Assembly (NCBI RefSeq): GCF_022229005.1
Contig: NZ_JAKKFD010000002.1
Coordinates: 310,001 to 374,000, forward strand
Reading direction: 5' to 3'
Source: Micromonospora trifolii
Lineage (GTDB): Bacteria > Actinomycetota > Actinomycetes > Mycobacteriales > Micromonosporaceae
Length of the DNA stretch: 64,000 nt
Numbering within the stretch: the stretch's first letter is position 1; every line of letters begins with the position of its first letter. The position numbers and the translations under genes are program-made. The notes below the pieces were generated by a model. The model saw only the letters and a list, made by a program, of their open reading frames with translations. It made no database searches and was not told where the DNA came from. This document shows, in pieces, positions 34,239 through 43,663 of this stretch.

Positions 34239-35027
34239 ATGGAGCGCGGCCTCGAACTGCACCACATCGGCGTCCGTTTCGGCGGCCTCACCGCCCTCGA
34301 CGACGTGTCCCTGCGGGTGCCACCCAACCGGGTGGTGGGCGTCATCGGGCCCAACGGCGCCGGCAAGACCACGCTGTTCAACGTGATCTGCGGCTTCGTC
34401 GCACCGGAGACGGGTTCGCTCACCCTCGACGGCCGGCCGCTGCGGCCACGGCCGCACCGGCTGACCCGGCTCGGCATCGCCCGGACCTTGCAGGGCACCG
34501 GGCTCTTCGCCGGGCTCAGCGTCCTGGAGAACGTGATGACCGGCGCCTCGCACACCGCCCGTGCCGGCTTCGTCCCGGCGCTGCTCGGTCTGCCGGCCAG
34601 CGACCGCGACGAGCGTCGGCTCCGCGGGGACGCGTTGGCCATCCTCGACGAGCTGGGCATCGCCGAGCACGCCGAGGCCGCGCCGACCACCCTGCCCTTC
34701 GCCGTACGCCAGCGGGTCGCCCTGGCCCGCGCGCTCGCCGCCCGGCCCCGGCTGCTCCTGCTCGACGAGCCGGCCGGTGGCCTCGGCGCGGACGACATCG
34801 CCGAGCTGGCGGAGCTGGTCCGGCAACTGCCCCGGCGGGACACCGACCCCTGTGCCGTGCTCCTGGTCGAGCACCACATGGACCTGGTGATGGCCGTCTG
34901 CGACGAACTCGTGGTGCTCGACTTCGGCCGGGTCATCGCCGCCGGCACCCCTGACGAGATCCGCGACGACCCCGCGGTCACCGACGCGTACCTCGGTGCC
35001 ACCGTCGAGGAAGAGGTCTCCCCATGA
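34239..35027 (+). CDS. ABC transporter ATPase, LivG-type
   Basis: 262 residues, one of the two ATPases of a branched-chain-amino-acid (HAAT) transporter. Walker A GPNGAGKTT (about 37-45), Walker B RLLLLDEPAGG, and the terminal EHHMDLVMAVCDELVVLDFG typical of LivG. The ABC signature is divergent: LPFAVRQRVALARAL stands where LSGGQ or the LivG form LPYGxQR is usual. ATG 34239 preferred to GTG 34236; AGAGGG at 34226-34231 serves as ribosome site. Overlaps the next gene by 4 bases. Confidence 0.88.
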   Translation: MERGLELHHIGVRFGGLTALDDVSLRVPPNRVVGVIGPNGAGKTTLFNVICGFVAPETGSLTLDGRPLRPRPHRLTRLGIARTLQGTGLFAGLSVLENVMTGASHTARAGFVPALLGLPASDRDERRLRGDALAILDELGIAEHAEAAPTTLPFAVRQRVALARALAARPRLLLLDEPAGGLGADDIAELAELVRQLPRRDTDPCAVLLVEHHMDLVMAVCDELVVLDFGRVIAAGTPDEIRDDPAVTDAYLGATVEEEVSP

Positions 35028-35746
35028 CCACGACCGACCTGCTCGTCGTGCGGGGGCTGGTCGCCGGTTACGGCGCCGCGCCCGTGTTGCGGGCGATCGA
35101 CCTCACCGTCCCGGCCGGCACCATCGCCGCTGTCGTCGGCGCCAACGGCGCCGGCAAGACCACTCTCCTGCGCGCGCTCTCCGGCATGATCCGCCCGGCC
35201 TCCGGCCAGGTCCTGCTGGCCGGGGAAGACCTTCGCGGTACGCCGGTGGAGCAGCTCGTCCGACGCGGCATGGCGCACGTCCCGGAGGGCCGGGGCGTGA
35301 TCAGCGAGCTGACCGTCGACGAGAACCTGCGGCTGGGCGGGTTGTGGCGGCGCGACCGGGCCGACGCGGGGCGGGCCCTCGACGAGGTCTACCAGCTCTT
35401 CGAGCCACTGGCCCGACGCCGCCGACACCTCGGTCACCAGCTCTCCGGCGGTGAGCGGCAGATGCTCGCGCTCGGTCGGGCCCTGGTCGGCCGACCCCGT
35501 CTGCTGCTGTTGGACGAGCCGTCGCTCGGCCTGGCGCCACGGGTGGTCGCCCGGACCATGGCCCTGCTCCGCCAACTGCGTGACCGCACCGGCCTGACCG
35601 TCCTGCTGGTCGAGCAGAACGTGCGTAGCGCGCTCGCCGTCGCCGACCAGGGCGTCGTGATGTCCCTCGGTCGGGTGGTGATCGCCGCCCCGGCGGCGCA
35701 GCTGCGCGACGACGTCGACCTGCGCCACGCGTACCTCGGTTTCTGA
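35024..35746 (+). CDS. ABC transporter ATPase, LivF-type
   Basis: 240 residues. Walker A GANGAGKTT, full signature QLSGGERQMLALGRAL, Walker B LLLLDEPSLGLAP and H-loop replaced by Gln-Asn (LLVEQNVRSAL), all standard for LivF. The FSPREGRG-like segment appears as HVPEGRGVISELTV. ATG overlaps the LivG-type stop by 4 bases. It should pair with the LivG-type ATPase in a heterodimer under the two permeases downstream. Confidence 0.92.
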   Translation: MTTTDLLVVRGLVAGYGAAPVLRAIDLTVPAGTIAAVVGANGAGKTTLLRALSGMIRPASGQVLLAGEDLRGTPVEQLVRRGMAHVPEGRGVISELTVDENLRLGGLWRRDRADAGRALDEVYQLFEPLARRRRHLGHQLSGGERQMLALGRALVGRPRLLLLDEPSLGLAPRVVARTMALLRQLRDRTGLTVLLVEQNVRSALAVADQGVVMSLGRVVIAAPAAQLRDDVDLRHAYLGF

Positions 35747-35779
35747 CCACCACCACCTCGTCCCCCGGAGGGAGAACTG

Positions 35780-36658
35780 TTGGACCGCTTCGTCTTCCTC
35801 ACCGTCGACGGCCTGTCCCGGGGCGCTGTGTACGCCGCGTTCGCACTGGCCCTGGTGCTCATCTGGCGGGCGGCGCGGGTCGTCAACTTCGCCCAGGGGG
35901 CGATGGCCGTCGCCGCCGCGTACGTCGCCTACACCGTCAGCACCGCTACCGGTTCCTACTGGCTGGGCTTCGTTGTCGCGATCGTTGCCGGTCTGCTGCT
36001 CGGTGCGCTGGTGGACCGGGTGGTGATGCGACACGTCGATCACGCCTCACCGCTCAACCCGGTGATCGTCGCGCTCGGGCTGGTGCTGCTGATCCAGGCC
36101 GTCCTCGGCATGGTGTACGGCAGTGAGTTCCGTCCCGCCGAGGCCCCGTTCAGCAGGTCCGCCCTCACCGTGGGCGGGGTCGCCGTGCTGTCCCCGTACG
36201 ACCTGTTCGTCTTCGCCACGATCGGCGTGGTGGTCAGCGGCCTGGCCTGGATGTTCGCGCGTACCCCGGTGGGGTTGCGGATGCGCGCGGCGGCCTTCGC
36301 TCCGGAGGTCTCCCGGCTGCTCGGGGTCAACGTCGGTGGGATGCTGACCCTCGGCTGGGCGCTCGCCTCCGGGGTGGGCGCGCTGGCCGCCATGCTGGTC
36401 CTGCCGACCGAGTTGGGCCTGCACCCGCACGCGATGGACCTGGTGTTCGTCTCGGCGTTCACCGCGGCGGTGGTCGGCGGGCTGGACAGCCCACCGGGGG
36501 CTGTGGTCGGTGGTCTGGTGGTGGGCTTACTGCTCTCCTACGTGAGCGGCTACGCCGGCAGTGACCTCACCCCGCTCGCGGTGCTGGTCCTGCTGCTGGC
36601 GGTGCTGCTGGTCCGGCCCGGTGGGCTGTTCGCCCCGGTCGCGGCGAGGCGGGTGTGA
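35780..36658 (+). CDS. ABC transporter permease, LivH-type
   Basis: 292 residues with about eight membrane helices. LivH hallmarks are LSRGAVYAAFALALVLIWRA at the N-terminus, VVNFAQGAMA (family NFAxG), and GLDSPPGAVVGGLVVGLL near the C-terminus. TTG start at 35780 is supported by GGAGGGAG a few bases before it. Stop overlaps the next permease by 4 bases (GTGA). Confidence 0.9.
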   Translation: MDRFVFLTVDGLSRGAVYAAFALALVLIWRAARVVNFAQGAMAVAAAYVAYTVSTATGSYWLGFVVAIVAGLLLGALVDRVVMRHVDHASPLNPVIVALGLVLLIQAVLGMVYGSEFRPAEAPFSRSALTVGGVAVLSPYDLFVFATIGVVVSGLAWMFARTPVGLRMRAAAFAPEVSRLLGVNVGGMLTLGWALASGVGALAAMLVLPTELGLHPHAMDLVFVSAFTAAVVGGLDSPPGAVVGGLVVGLLLSYVSGYAGSDLTPLAVLVLLLAVLLVRPGGLFAPVAARRV

Positions 36659-37767
36659 GCGCCACGAGGGCGGCAGTGCCGCCGAAACAGCAGCTCGACG
36701 ACCCGGGCGGCCGACCTGTCGACCGACGACGCGGCTCCACACTGCTGCGCCACCTCGCTGTGGTGCTGGCGGCCGGGTTGCTGCTGGTGGCGGTCAGCTA
36801 CGCCGTCGAGCCGTTCCGCAACTTCCAGCTCGCCACGGTGGCCGCCTACCTCTGCGCGACCGCCGGGCTGACCGTCCTCACCGGGCTCAACGGTCAACTG
36901 TCGCTCGGTCACGGCGCGCTGATGGCCACCGGGGCGTACACAGTGGCGCTGTGCCAGACCGCGTTCGCCGACCGGGGAATGACCGGCGGCTGGCTGTTGC
37001 CGCTGTCGCTGGGTGCGGCGATCGTCAGCACTGTCGCGGTGGGCGCGGTGGTCGGTGTGGCCGCGGCCCGGCTGCGCGGCCCCTATCTGGCCGGGGTAAC
37101 CCTCGCGGTGGCCGTGGTGGTGCCGGCGCTGGCGGTCACCTTCGACGGTGTGTTCAACGGCGAGCAGGGGCTGTCGGTGCCGGTGGAGCCGCCGCCGTTG
37201 TCGCTCGGTGCGTACTTCCCGTACGAGCGGTGGCAGCTCTGGGTCACCGGCGCGGCCACCCTGCTCGCGCTGCTGCTGTTGGCGAACCTGATCCGCAGCC
37301 GGTACGGGCGTACCTTCCGGGCGGTCCGCGACGACGAGGTGGCGGCCCGCCTCGCCGGCATCCACGTGGCCCGCACCCAGGTCCTCGCGTTCGTGGTCAG
37401 CGCGGCCACCGCCGGGCTCGGCGGCGCGCTGCTGGCGGTGCTCGCGCAGAGCGTCTCACCCGGGGCGTTCTCGCTGACCCTGTCGCTGTTCCTGCTGATG
37501 GCCGTGGTGATCGGCGGCCTGGGTCGACTGACCGGCGCGTTGTGGGGGGCCGTCCTGCTGGTCGCCCTGCCCGATCTGACCCACTCGGTCACCGAGATGC
37601 TCACGCTCTCGCCCGCTGTGGCACAGCGGCTGGAGGGCAACCTCCCCCTGGCGATCTTCGGTCTCACCCTGATCGTCGTCATGATCGCCGCCCCCGGCGG
37701 TGTGCAGGGTCTGCTGTCGCGTCTCGGCCGGGCGTTGCTGGCCAGGCGGCCGATCCGGCGTTCCTGA
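36655..37767 (+). CDS. ABC transporter permease, LivM-type
   Basis: 370 residues. After a 30-residue charged leader come about nine helices with the LivM features TGLNGQLSLGHGALMATGAY, YGRTFRAVRDDEVAARLAGI (cytoplasmic coupling loop with the RxxD...A...GI pattern) and VVIGGLGRLTGALWGAVLL. GTG 36655 overlaps the LivH-type stop. The two permeases would form the channel dimer. Confidence 0.9.
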   Translation: MSATRAAVPPKQQLDDPGGRPVDRRRGSTLLRHLAVVLAAGLLLVAVSYAVEPFRNFQLATVAAYLCATAGLTVLTGLNGQLSLGHGALMATGAYTVALCQTAFADRGMTGGWLLPLSLGAAIVSTVAVGAVVGVAAARLRGPYLAGVTLAVAVVVPALAVTFDGVFNGEQGLSVPVEPPPLSLGAYFPYERWQLWVTGAATLLALLLLANLIRSRYGRTFRAVRDDEVAARLAGIHVARTQVLAFVVSAATAGLGGALLAVLAQSVSPGAFSLTLSLFLLMAVVIGGLGRLTGALWGAVLLVALPDLTHSVTEMLTLSPAVAQRLEGNLPLAIFGLTLIVVMIAAPGGVQGLLSRLGRALLARRPIRRS

Positions 37768-37852
37768 GCTGTCCTCGGTCCGGCCTCGGCCGGGCGCCCC
37801 ACCACCACACCGTTCCCACAGACAACCGGACCGAGAAAGGTCGGTGTTTCCC

Positions 37853-39139
37853 ATGCACCGTAAAGCGCATCGCGGCCTCGCGATCGCCAGCACCCTTGCC
37901 CTGCTCATCACCGCAGCCGGCTGTAGCGGCGACGACGGCCCCGGCTCCGGCGGGGCGTCGGTGCCGGGTGTCACCGCCAGCGAGATCGTCGTCGGCACCC
38001 ACATGCCGCTGACCGGTCCGGCCTCGGCCGGCTACTCGAAGATCGCCCCGGCGACGAAGGCGTACTTCGACTACGTCAACGCCAACGGCGGAGTGCACGG
38101 CCGCAAGATCACCTACAAGATCATGGACGACGGCTACAACCCGGCTAACACCCAGCAGGTGGTCCGTCAGCTCGTCCTGCAGGACAAGGTCTTCGCCGTC
38201 CTCAATGGTCTGGGCACGCCGACGCACACCGGTGTGCTCGACTTCCTCAAGAGCAACCGGGTGCCAGACCTCTTCGTCGCCTCCGGCAGCCGCAGCTGGG
38301 ACCAGCCGGACAAGTATCCGGGCACGTTCGGGTTCAACCCGGACTACACGGTCGAGGGCAAGATCCTCGCCAACTACGCGAAGACGAATCTGGCCGGGCA
38401 GAAGGTCTGCTTCCTCGGTCAGGACGACGACTTCGGCCGGGACAGCCTGGCCGGCGTGGAGAAGGTGCTCGGCCCCGGCGCCGTGGCGGTCAAGCAGACG
38501 TACGTCACCAGCAACACCAATGTGGCGCCGCAGATCGGCGCGTTCAAGGCGGCTGGTTGCCAGGTCGTCGTGCTCGCCACAGTGCCGGGCTTCACCGCGC
38601 TCTCCGTCGGCACGGCGGCACGGCTGGGCTTCAAGCCGCAGTGGCTGGTCTCCAACGTCGGCGCCGACCACCCGACCCTGGCCAAGCAGCTCGGCGCCGC
38701 CGCGCCGCTGCTGGAGGGCATGGTCGGCACCAACTACCTGCCGATGCAGAACGACACCGCGAACCCGTGGATCCAGCTCTTCATGAAGGTCAACAAGGAG
38801 CACAACGGGGACGCGCCGTTCGACGGCAACACCGTCTACGGCATGTCGGTCGGCTATCTCTTCGTGCAGACGCTGCTCGCCGCCGGCAAGGACCTCACCC
38901 GGGAGAAGGTGCTGGAGGCCGTGCAGAAGGGTGGCTTCCAGGGCCCCGGGCTGGTGCCGCTGCGCTTCTCCGCCAAGGATCACTCCGGGTACGGCGGCCA
39001 GCGGTTGAGCCGGGTGAGCGGGGGAGTGCAGACCTACTTCGGGCCGGCGTACGAGACGGACGAGGCGGACGGGGCGGTCAACGAGTACGCGGCGACCCCG
39101 GCCGCGCCGCCGGCGAACGGGGTGCCGACAGTCTCCTGA
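37853..39139 (+). CDS. ABC transporter substrate-binding lipoprotein, LivJ/LivK-type
   Basis: 428 residues. Lipoprotein signal with lipobox ITAAGC (Cys24), then periplasmic-binding-protein type 1 fold (EIVVGTHMPLTGPASAGYSK, later GQDDDFGRDSLAGVEKVL and GTNYLPMQNDTANPW). Family members bind branched-chain amino acids, amides, urea or aromatic compounds; aromatic-acid-type binders often carry the YVNANGGVHGRKI motif seen here, but specificity is not determinable. Last transporter gene before a strong hairpin. Confidence 0.9.
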   Translation: MHRKAHRGLAIASTLALLITAAGCSGDDGPGSGGASVPGVTASEIVVGTHMPLTGPASAGYSKIAPATKAYFDYVNANGGVHGRKITYKIMDDGYNPANTQQVVRQLVLQDKVFAVLNGLGTPTHTGVLDFLKSNRVPDLFVASGSRSWDQPDKYPGTFGFNPDYTVEGKILANYAKTNLAGQKVCFLGQDDDFGRDSLAGVEKVLGPGAVAVKQTYVTSNTNVAPQIGAFKAAGCQVVVLATVPGFTALSVGTAARLGFKPQWLVSNVGADHPTLAKQLGAAAPLLEGMVGTNYLPMQNDTANPWIQLFMKVNKEHNGDAPFDGNTVYGMSVGYLFVQTLLAAGKDLTREKVLEAVQKGGFQGPGLVPLRFSAKDHSGYGGQRLSRVSGGVQTYFGPAYETDEADGAVNEYAATPAAPPANGVPTVS

Positions 39140-39153
39140 GCCCCCAGCCTGAC

Positions 39154-39195
39154 GTCCGACCGGACGTGGTTTCTCCTGACCACGCCCGGTCGGAC
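39154..39195 (+). terminator. Long hairpin after transporter operon
   Basis: GTCCGACCGG (39154-39163) pairs with CCGGTCGGAC (39186-39195), and CGTGGT (39165-39170) with ACCACG (39179-39184): 16 pairs with one mismatch around an 8-base loop, 15 bases after the binding-protein stop. It separates the transporter from the SDR/TetR pair. Confidence 0.85.
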
Positions 39196-39244
39196 TGCTG
39201 CGCGCGTGCTGCCCGAGCGGCCCGCCGACCGATTGTCGGAGGCG

Positions 39245-39274
39245 TTGACCGATACCGATCGACGCTCCTACTAT
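39245..39274 (+). promoter_or_regulatory. Promoter of leaderless SDR transcript
   Basis: TTGACC (39245-39250) and TACTAT (39269-39274) are 18 bases apart; the GTG start at 39282 follows the -10 by exactly 7 bases. No Shine-Dalgarno is present. Confidence 0.7.
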
Positions 39275-39281
39275 CTGCACC

Positions 39282-40049
39282 GTGAATGCATATTCGGGCC
39301 GACTCGTGGGCCGGGTCGCCATCGTTACCGGCGCCAGTCGGGGGATCGGGCTGGCCATCGCCCAACGCCTCGTCGCCGAAGGCGCGCGGGTGGGTCTGAC
39401 CGCCCGCCGCCCGGAAGGGCTGGCCGAGGCGGTCGCCACTCTCGGCGGTCCGACACACGCGGTGGCGGTGCCGGGCCGGGCCGACGATCCCGAGCACCGG
39501 GCCGCCGCGGTGCACCAGGTGGGCGCGGCGTTCGGGCCGGTGGACCTGCTGGTGAACAACACCGGCATCAACCCGGTGCACGGCCCGCTGGTCGAGCTGG
39601 ATCTGGCCGCCGCCCGCAAGATCCTCGACGTGAACGTGGTCGCCGCGCTGGGCTGGGTGCAGGAGGTCTGCGCCACCGGCATGAGCGAGCGCGGCGGCTG
39701 CGTCGTCAACGTCTCGTCGATCGCCGGGCTCGCCCCGTCGCCCGGCATCGCCTGCTACGGGGTCAGCAAGGCCGCGCTCAACCACCTCACCGCCAGCCTC
39801 GCCGTGGAGCTGGGGCCGACGGTGCGGGTCAACGCGGTCGCTCCCGGCGTGGTGAAGACCCGCTTCGCCGCCGCCCTCTACGACGGGCGGGAGGCCGAGG
39901 TCGCCGCGAGATATCCGCTCGGGCGCCTCGGTCTGCCGTCGGACGTGGCGGGCGCGGTCGCCTTCCTGGCCTCCGACGACGCCAGTTGGATCACCGGGCA
40001 GACCATCGTCTGCGACGGCGGCGTCTCGCTGACCGGCCAGGCCGGATGA
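39282..40049 (+). CDS. Short-chain dehydrogenase/reductase
   Basis: 255-residue SDR of the FabG-like classical type. NAD(P)-site TGASRGIG (about 17-24), NNTG at 92-95, catalytic Ser146, Tyr159 and Lys163 (YGVSK), and the terminal WITGQTIVCDGG strand-turn. Oxidoreduction of a hydroxyl/keto substrate. It lies behind the transporter terminator with its own promoter and before a TetR gene, so it may act on the imported compound. Confidence 0.88.
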   Translation: MNAYSGRLVGRVAIVTGASRGIGLAIAQRLVAEGARVGLTARRPEGLAEAVATLGGPTHAVAVPGRADDPEHRAAAVHQVGAAFGPVDLLVNNTGINPVHGPLVELDLAAARKILDVNVVAALGWVQEVCATGMSERGGCVVNVSSIAGLAPSPGIACYGVSKAALNHLTASLAVELGPTVRVNAVAPGVVKTRFAAALYDGREAEVAARYPLGRLGLPSDVAGAVAFLASDDASWITGQTIVCDGGVSLTGQAG

Positions 40050-40143
40050 CGACGTCGGCGGAGCGTCCGGAGCTGCTGATCAACGGCTGTCTAGACTCGG
40101 CGGTGCGTCGGGGGACGCCGTGGCGGTGAGGGGGCGAGGGCGG

Positions 40144-40755
40144 ATGGACGGGGTCGATGTGGCGGGCCGGGTCGACGGGCGCACCGCCCGCGCCGAGCGG
40201 ACCCGCGCGGCCATCGTCGAGGCGCACCTCGCGCTCATCTCCGAGGGCGACCTGCGCCCGACCGGCGAACGCATCGCCGAACGGGCCGGCATCTCGCTGC
40301 GCACCCTCTGGACCAACTTCAAGGACATGGAGACGCTCTTCGAGGCCAGCGGCGCGGAGGTGCTCCGCCAGCAGGACGCCGCCTACCGGCCGATCTCACC
40401 CGGGCTGCCGTTGACGAAGCGGGTCGACGCGTACTGCCGGCAGCGGGCTCGGCTGCTCCAGCTCATCGCGCCGTCGGCGCGGGCCGCCCAGATGCGTGAG
40501 CCGGTCTCCGAACAGCTGCACCGCAACCGTCTCAAGCACATCGAACGGGTCCGCGACGAGGTCGAGGCGCTCTTCGCCGTCGAGCTGGCCGAGGCCGGGC
40601 CGGGGCGGGAGCAGTTGCTCAACGCCCTGGTGGCGGCGAGCACGTGGCAGGCCTGGTCGATGTTGCGCTACGGGCTCAGTCTGGGCGTGGACCAGGCCCG
40701 CGCGGTGATGTCGCGGACCGTGGGCGCTCTGCTGGCCGAGGTCGCGCCCGACTGA
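40144..40755 (+). CDS. TetR-family regulator
   Basis: 203 residues; helix-turn-helix about 15-60 (RAAIVEAHLALISEGDLRPTGERIAERAG...LRTLWTNF, TetR-like with WTNF where YxHF is common). ATG 40144 chosen because GAGGGGG is about 8 bases before it; GTG 40120 is possible. Candidate repressor of the ABC operon, whose promoter holds a TACACT/AGTGTA palindrome; this rests on proximity only. Confidence 0.82.
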   Translation: MDGVDVAGRVDGRTARAERTRAAIVEAHLALISEGDLRPTGERIAERAGISLRTLWTNFKDMETLFEASGAEVLRQQDAAYRPISPGLPLTKRVDAYCRQRARLLQLIAPSARAAQMREPVSEQLHRNRLKHIERVRDEVEALFAVELAEAGPGREQLLNALVAASTWQAWSMLRYGLSLGVDQARAVMSRTVGALLAEVAPD

Positions 40756-40805
40756 TTCCGGCCCGGCCCGATATCGCCCCCTCTTTCCATTCGGTTTCCG
40801 ATGGG

Positions 40806-40812
40806 TAACACT
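40806..40812 (+). promoter_or_regulatory. -10-like element of leaderless LAL regulator
   Basis: TAACACT ends 7 bases before the ATG at 40820 with no ribosome-binding sequence between. A convincing -35 is not seen. Confidence 0.5.
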
Positions 40813-40819
40813 GGCAGGC

Positions 40820-43642
40820 ATGGTTACTGCATCAAGAGTGCAACTAACCGTGCTGCGTGGCCGGGACGACGAGTGCCGGGCTGTCCGGAGCCTGCTCGAC
40901 GGCATGACCAACGCCGGCGGTGCCCTGTTGTTGCGCGGAGAGCCCGGATCGGGCCGGACGGCGCTGATCGGCTACGCCCATCGGCACGCCGAGGGCTGCA
41001 CAGTGCTCGCCGGCAGTGGGCTCGCCGAGGAGGCCGCCCTGCCGTACGCCGGCCTGCAACGTCTGGTCGACCCGGTTCTCGATCGGGCCGCCTCGCTCCC
41101 CGGCGAGCAGCGCCAACTGCTGCGGCGCGCACTGGCCGGGGAGAGCTGCCCGGCCGACCGGCAACTGACCCTGTCGATGGCGGTGCTCGGGCTGCTCGCC
41201 GCCGCCGCCCGGGACCGCCCGTTGCTCGCCACCATGGACGACATCGACCGAGGTGACCCGCAGACCGCGCAGGTGCTGGCCTTCGTGGCCCGCCGACTGC
41301 GGCACCTGCCGCTCGCCGTCCTGCTCACCGCGGACGTCACCGCCAACCTCGACGGGATACCGGCGCACCGACTGCGCGCGCTGACCGAACACGAGAGCAG
41401 CGCCCTCCTCACCGACCGGCTCGATCGGCTCACCGAGCGCGAGGGCGTCGACCGGCTCCCCGACCGGGCCGCCGCGTCGGCCCTGACCGCGTTGTCCACG
41501 ATCGGCGGCGGCAACCCGCAGGCCCTGGTGGACCTCGCCGAGGTGCTCACCGCGGGGCAGTGGCGGGGCGAGGAGTCGCTGCCCGCCGCGCCGCCGGCGG
41601 ACGGAGCGCTGGGTCGCGCGTACCGGGCCCGGCTGGACCGGTTGCCCCCGGAGACCCGACGGGTGCTGCTGCTCGCCGCGCTCGACGAGGACGGCGAGCC
41701 GGGCACGCTGATCCGGGCCGCGGCGGCCGCTGGCGCCGAGGTCGAGGCGCTCGCCCCGGCGGAGGTCGCCGGCCTGGTCCGCGTCGAGCAACGCGGCGTC
41801 ACCTTTCCGCAGCCGCTGGTGCGCACGATGATCGCGGCCAGCACGCCGCTCGCGGAGCGCCGGGCGGCGCACCGACTGCTCGCCGAGGTGCTGGTCGCGG
41901 ATGGGCAGCGCCTGCGCCGGGCGATGCACCTCGCCGCCGCGACGGCGGGTGTCGATCCGGCTCTCGCCGCCGAGCTGGAACAGGCGGCAGTGGGCGGATC
42001 CGACGGCTGGGCCGCCGCCTCGACGGCTCTACGGTGGGCCGCCGAGCTGAGCGACCATCCGAGGCTGACCGCCACCCGTCTGCTGACCGCCGCCCGGTAC
42101 GCCTGGGCCGGCGGGCAGCCCGACGAGGCCCGGCTGCTGCTCGACCGCCTCCGTACGTTCTGCGTGGACCCGGTCGTCCGGGGCCGCGCCGACCTGCTCC
42201 GCGGTGAGTTGGAGCTGCGCTGTGGCACCGCGTCGAGCGCATCGGCCACGCTGCTGGCCTCCGCCGCGGCGGTGGACGGCACCGACCGCGCCCTGGCGTT
42301 GACCGGGCTGGTGCGGGCCGGCGAGGCGGTCTGCTTCAGCGGTGACCAGTACCGGTACGCCGAGGTCGGTCGTCGGGCGCTGGCGTTGCGGCGCCCGAAC
42401 GACCCGCCGGCCCTGGAGGTCATGGACTGTCTGATCGCCGGGGTGGCGGCGACCCTGCGAGGCGACCACGAGCGCGCCGGGCCTGCGCTGCGGCGCGCCG
42501 TGGTGCTCGGCGGCCGGCTGACCGGTTGGGCGTTGACCCCCACAGCGCTCAGTTGCGCCGCGGCGGCCGGACTGCTGGTGGCCGTGGACGGCGCGGCCCA
42601 CCGGCTCGCCGAACGCGCCGTCGAGCTGGCGCGGGAACGGGGCGAGCTGTCGATGCTGTCGCGGGCGTTGGAACTGCGGGCGGTCGCCGAGTACTGGCTG
42701 GGGCGACACGAGGCGGCGGCGGAGACCTCCCGCGACGGGCTGCGCGTCGCCCGGGCCACCGGGCAGGTCAACTGCGCCAACGTCCATCTGGGCATGCTCG
42801 CCGTCCTCGCCGCGATCCGGGCCGACCGGGACACCTGCCTGCGGCGGATCCGCGAGATCGGCGAGTCGCCGACGCCGGGCAGCCGCCCGCACGCGCTCGC
42901 CGCGTGGGCTCTGGCGGTGCTCGACCTGGTCGACGGCCGGCACGCCGAGGCCGCGGACCGGCTGGCCTCGCTGGCCCGGATCGGCACGCGTCGAGGTCAG
43001 GTGCTCGTGCAGGTGATGGCCACCCCGTACCTGGTGGAGGCGGCGGCGCACCTGGCACACCGGCCGGCGGCGACGACCGCGCTCGCCGCGTTCGACAGGT
43101 GGGCCAGCAGCACCGCGAGCCCGCTGCGCCGGGCCCTGTCCGCGCGATGTCACGCACTGCTCGCCCCCCGCGGGGGCGCCGAGGCGGAACGGGACTTCCA
43201 GACGGCGCTGCGCCTGCACCCGACGGAGGCCGGCACGTTCGAGCGGGCCCGCACCGAACTGCTCTTCGGCCAGGAGCTGCGCCGCAGTCGACGCCCTCGC
43301 GACGCGCGGACGCACCTGCACCAGGCCCGCGAGATGTTCAGCCTGCTCGGAGTGGAGTGCTGGGCCGAGCAGGCCACCACGGAGTTGCGGGCGGCCGGGG
43401 AGTCGATCGGTCCGCCGGACCTGCCCGCGGCGCGGTTGTTGACCGGCCAGCAACTGCGGATCGCCGAGTTGGTCGCCGAGGGCGCCACCAACCGGGAGAT
43501 CGCCGCCCGGATGTTCCTCTCCACCCGCACTGTCGACCATCACCTGCGCAACGTGTTCCACCGGCTGGGCATCCGTTCGCGGACGGAGCTGGCCCGCGCG
43601 TTCACCGCCGAACGGCACGTGGGTCTGGCCTCCGACCGGTGA
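40820..43642 (+). CDS. LAL-type (large ATP-binding LuxR) transcriptional regulator
   Basis: 940 residues. N-terminal STAND/AAA-like ATPase domain: Walker A LRGEPGSGRTALI (about 38-50), in which Arg replaces the usual Lys, and Walker B-like LLATMDDID. A long helical, TPR-like sensor part follows, then a C-terminal LuxR helix-turn-helix (about 872-935, LRIAELVAEGATNREIAARM...TVDHHLRNVFHRLGI). LAL proteins are usually activators of secondary metabolism or sugar and sterol catabolism. Here the nearest same-strand targets are the acyl-CoA dehydrogenase and MaoC genes. Probably leaderless ATG start. Confidence 0.9.
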   Translation: MVTASRVQLTVLRGRDDECRAVRSLLDGMTNAGGALLLRGEPGSGRTALIGYAHRHAEGCTVLAGSGLAEEAALPYAGLQRLVDPVLDRAASLPGEQRQLLRRALAGESCPADRQLTLSMAVLGLLAAAARDRPLLATMDDIDRGDPQTAQVLAFVARRLRHLPLAVLLTADVTANLDGIPAHRLRALTEHESSALLTDRLDRLTEREGVDRLPDRAAASALTALSTIGGGNPQALVDLAEVLTAGQWRGEESLPAAPPADGALGRAYRARLDRLPPETRRVLLLAALDEDGEPGTLIRAAAAAGAEVEALAPAEVAGLVRVEQRGVTFPQPLVRTMIAASTPLAERRAAHRLLAEVLVADGQRLRRAMHLAAATAGVDPALAAELEQAAVGGSDGWAAASTALRWAAELSDHPRLTATRLLTAARYAWAGGQPDEARLLLDRLRTFCVDPVVRGRADLLRGELELRCGTASSASATLLASAAAVDGTDRALALTGLVRAGEAVCFSGDQYRYAEVGRRALALRRPNDPPALEVMDCLIAGVAATLRGDHERAGPALRRAVVLGGRLTGWALTPTALSCAAAAGLLVAVDGAAHRLAERAVELARERGELSMLSRALELRAVAEYWLGRHEAAAETSRDGLRVARATGQVNCANVHLGMLAVLAAIRADRDTCLRRIREIGESPTPGSRPHALAAWALAVLDLVDGRHAEAADRLASLARIGTRRGQVLVQVMATPYLVEAAAHLAHRPAATTALAAFDRWASSTASPLRRALSARCHALLAPRGGAEAERDFQTALRLHPTEAGTFERARTELLFGQELRRSRRPRDARTHLHQAREMFSLLGVECWAEQATTELRAAGESIGPPDLPAARLLTGQQLRIAELVAEGATNREIAARMFLSTRTVDHHLRNVFHRLGIRSRTELARAFTAERHVGLASDR

Positions 43643-43663
43643 GCCTCCGGTCTGGACGCGTTT

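Noticed and set aside
37853..39139. Binding protein as a urea-transporter component (UrtA)
   Set aside because: No urease genes are in the window, and binding-protein sequence features visible here do not decide between urea, amide, aromatic or amino acid ligands.
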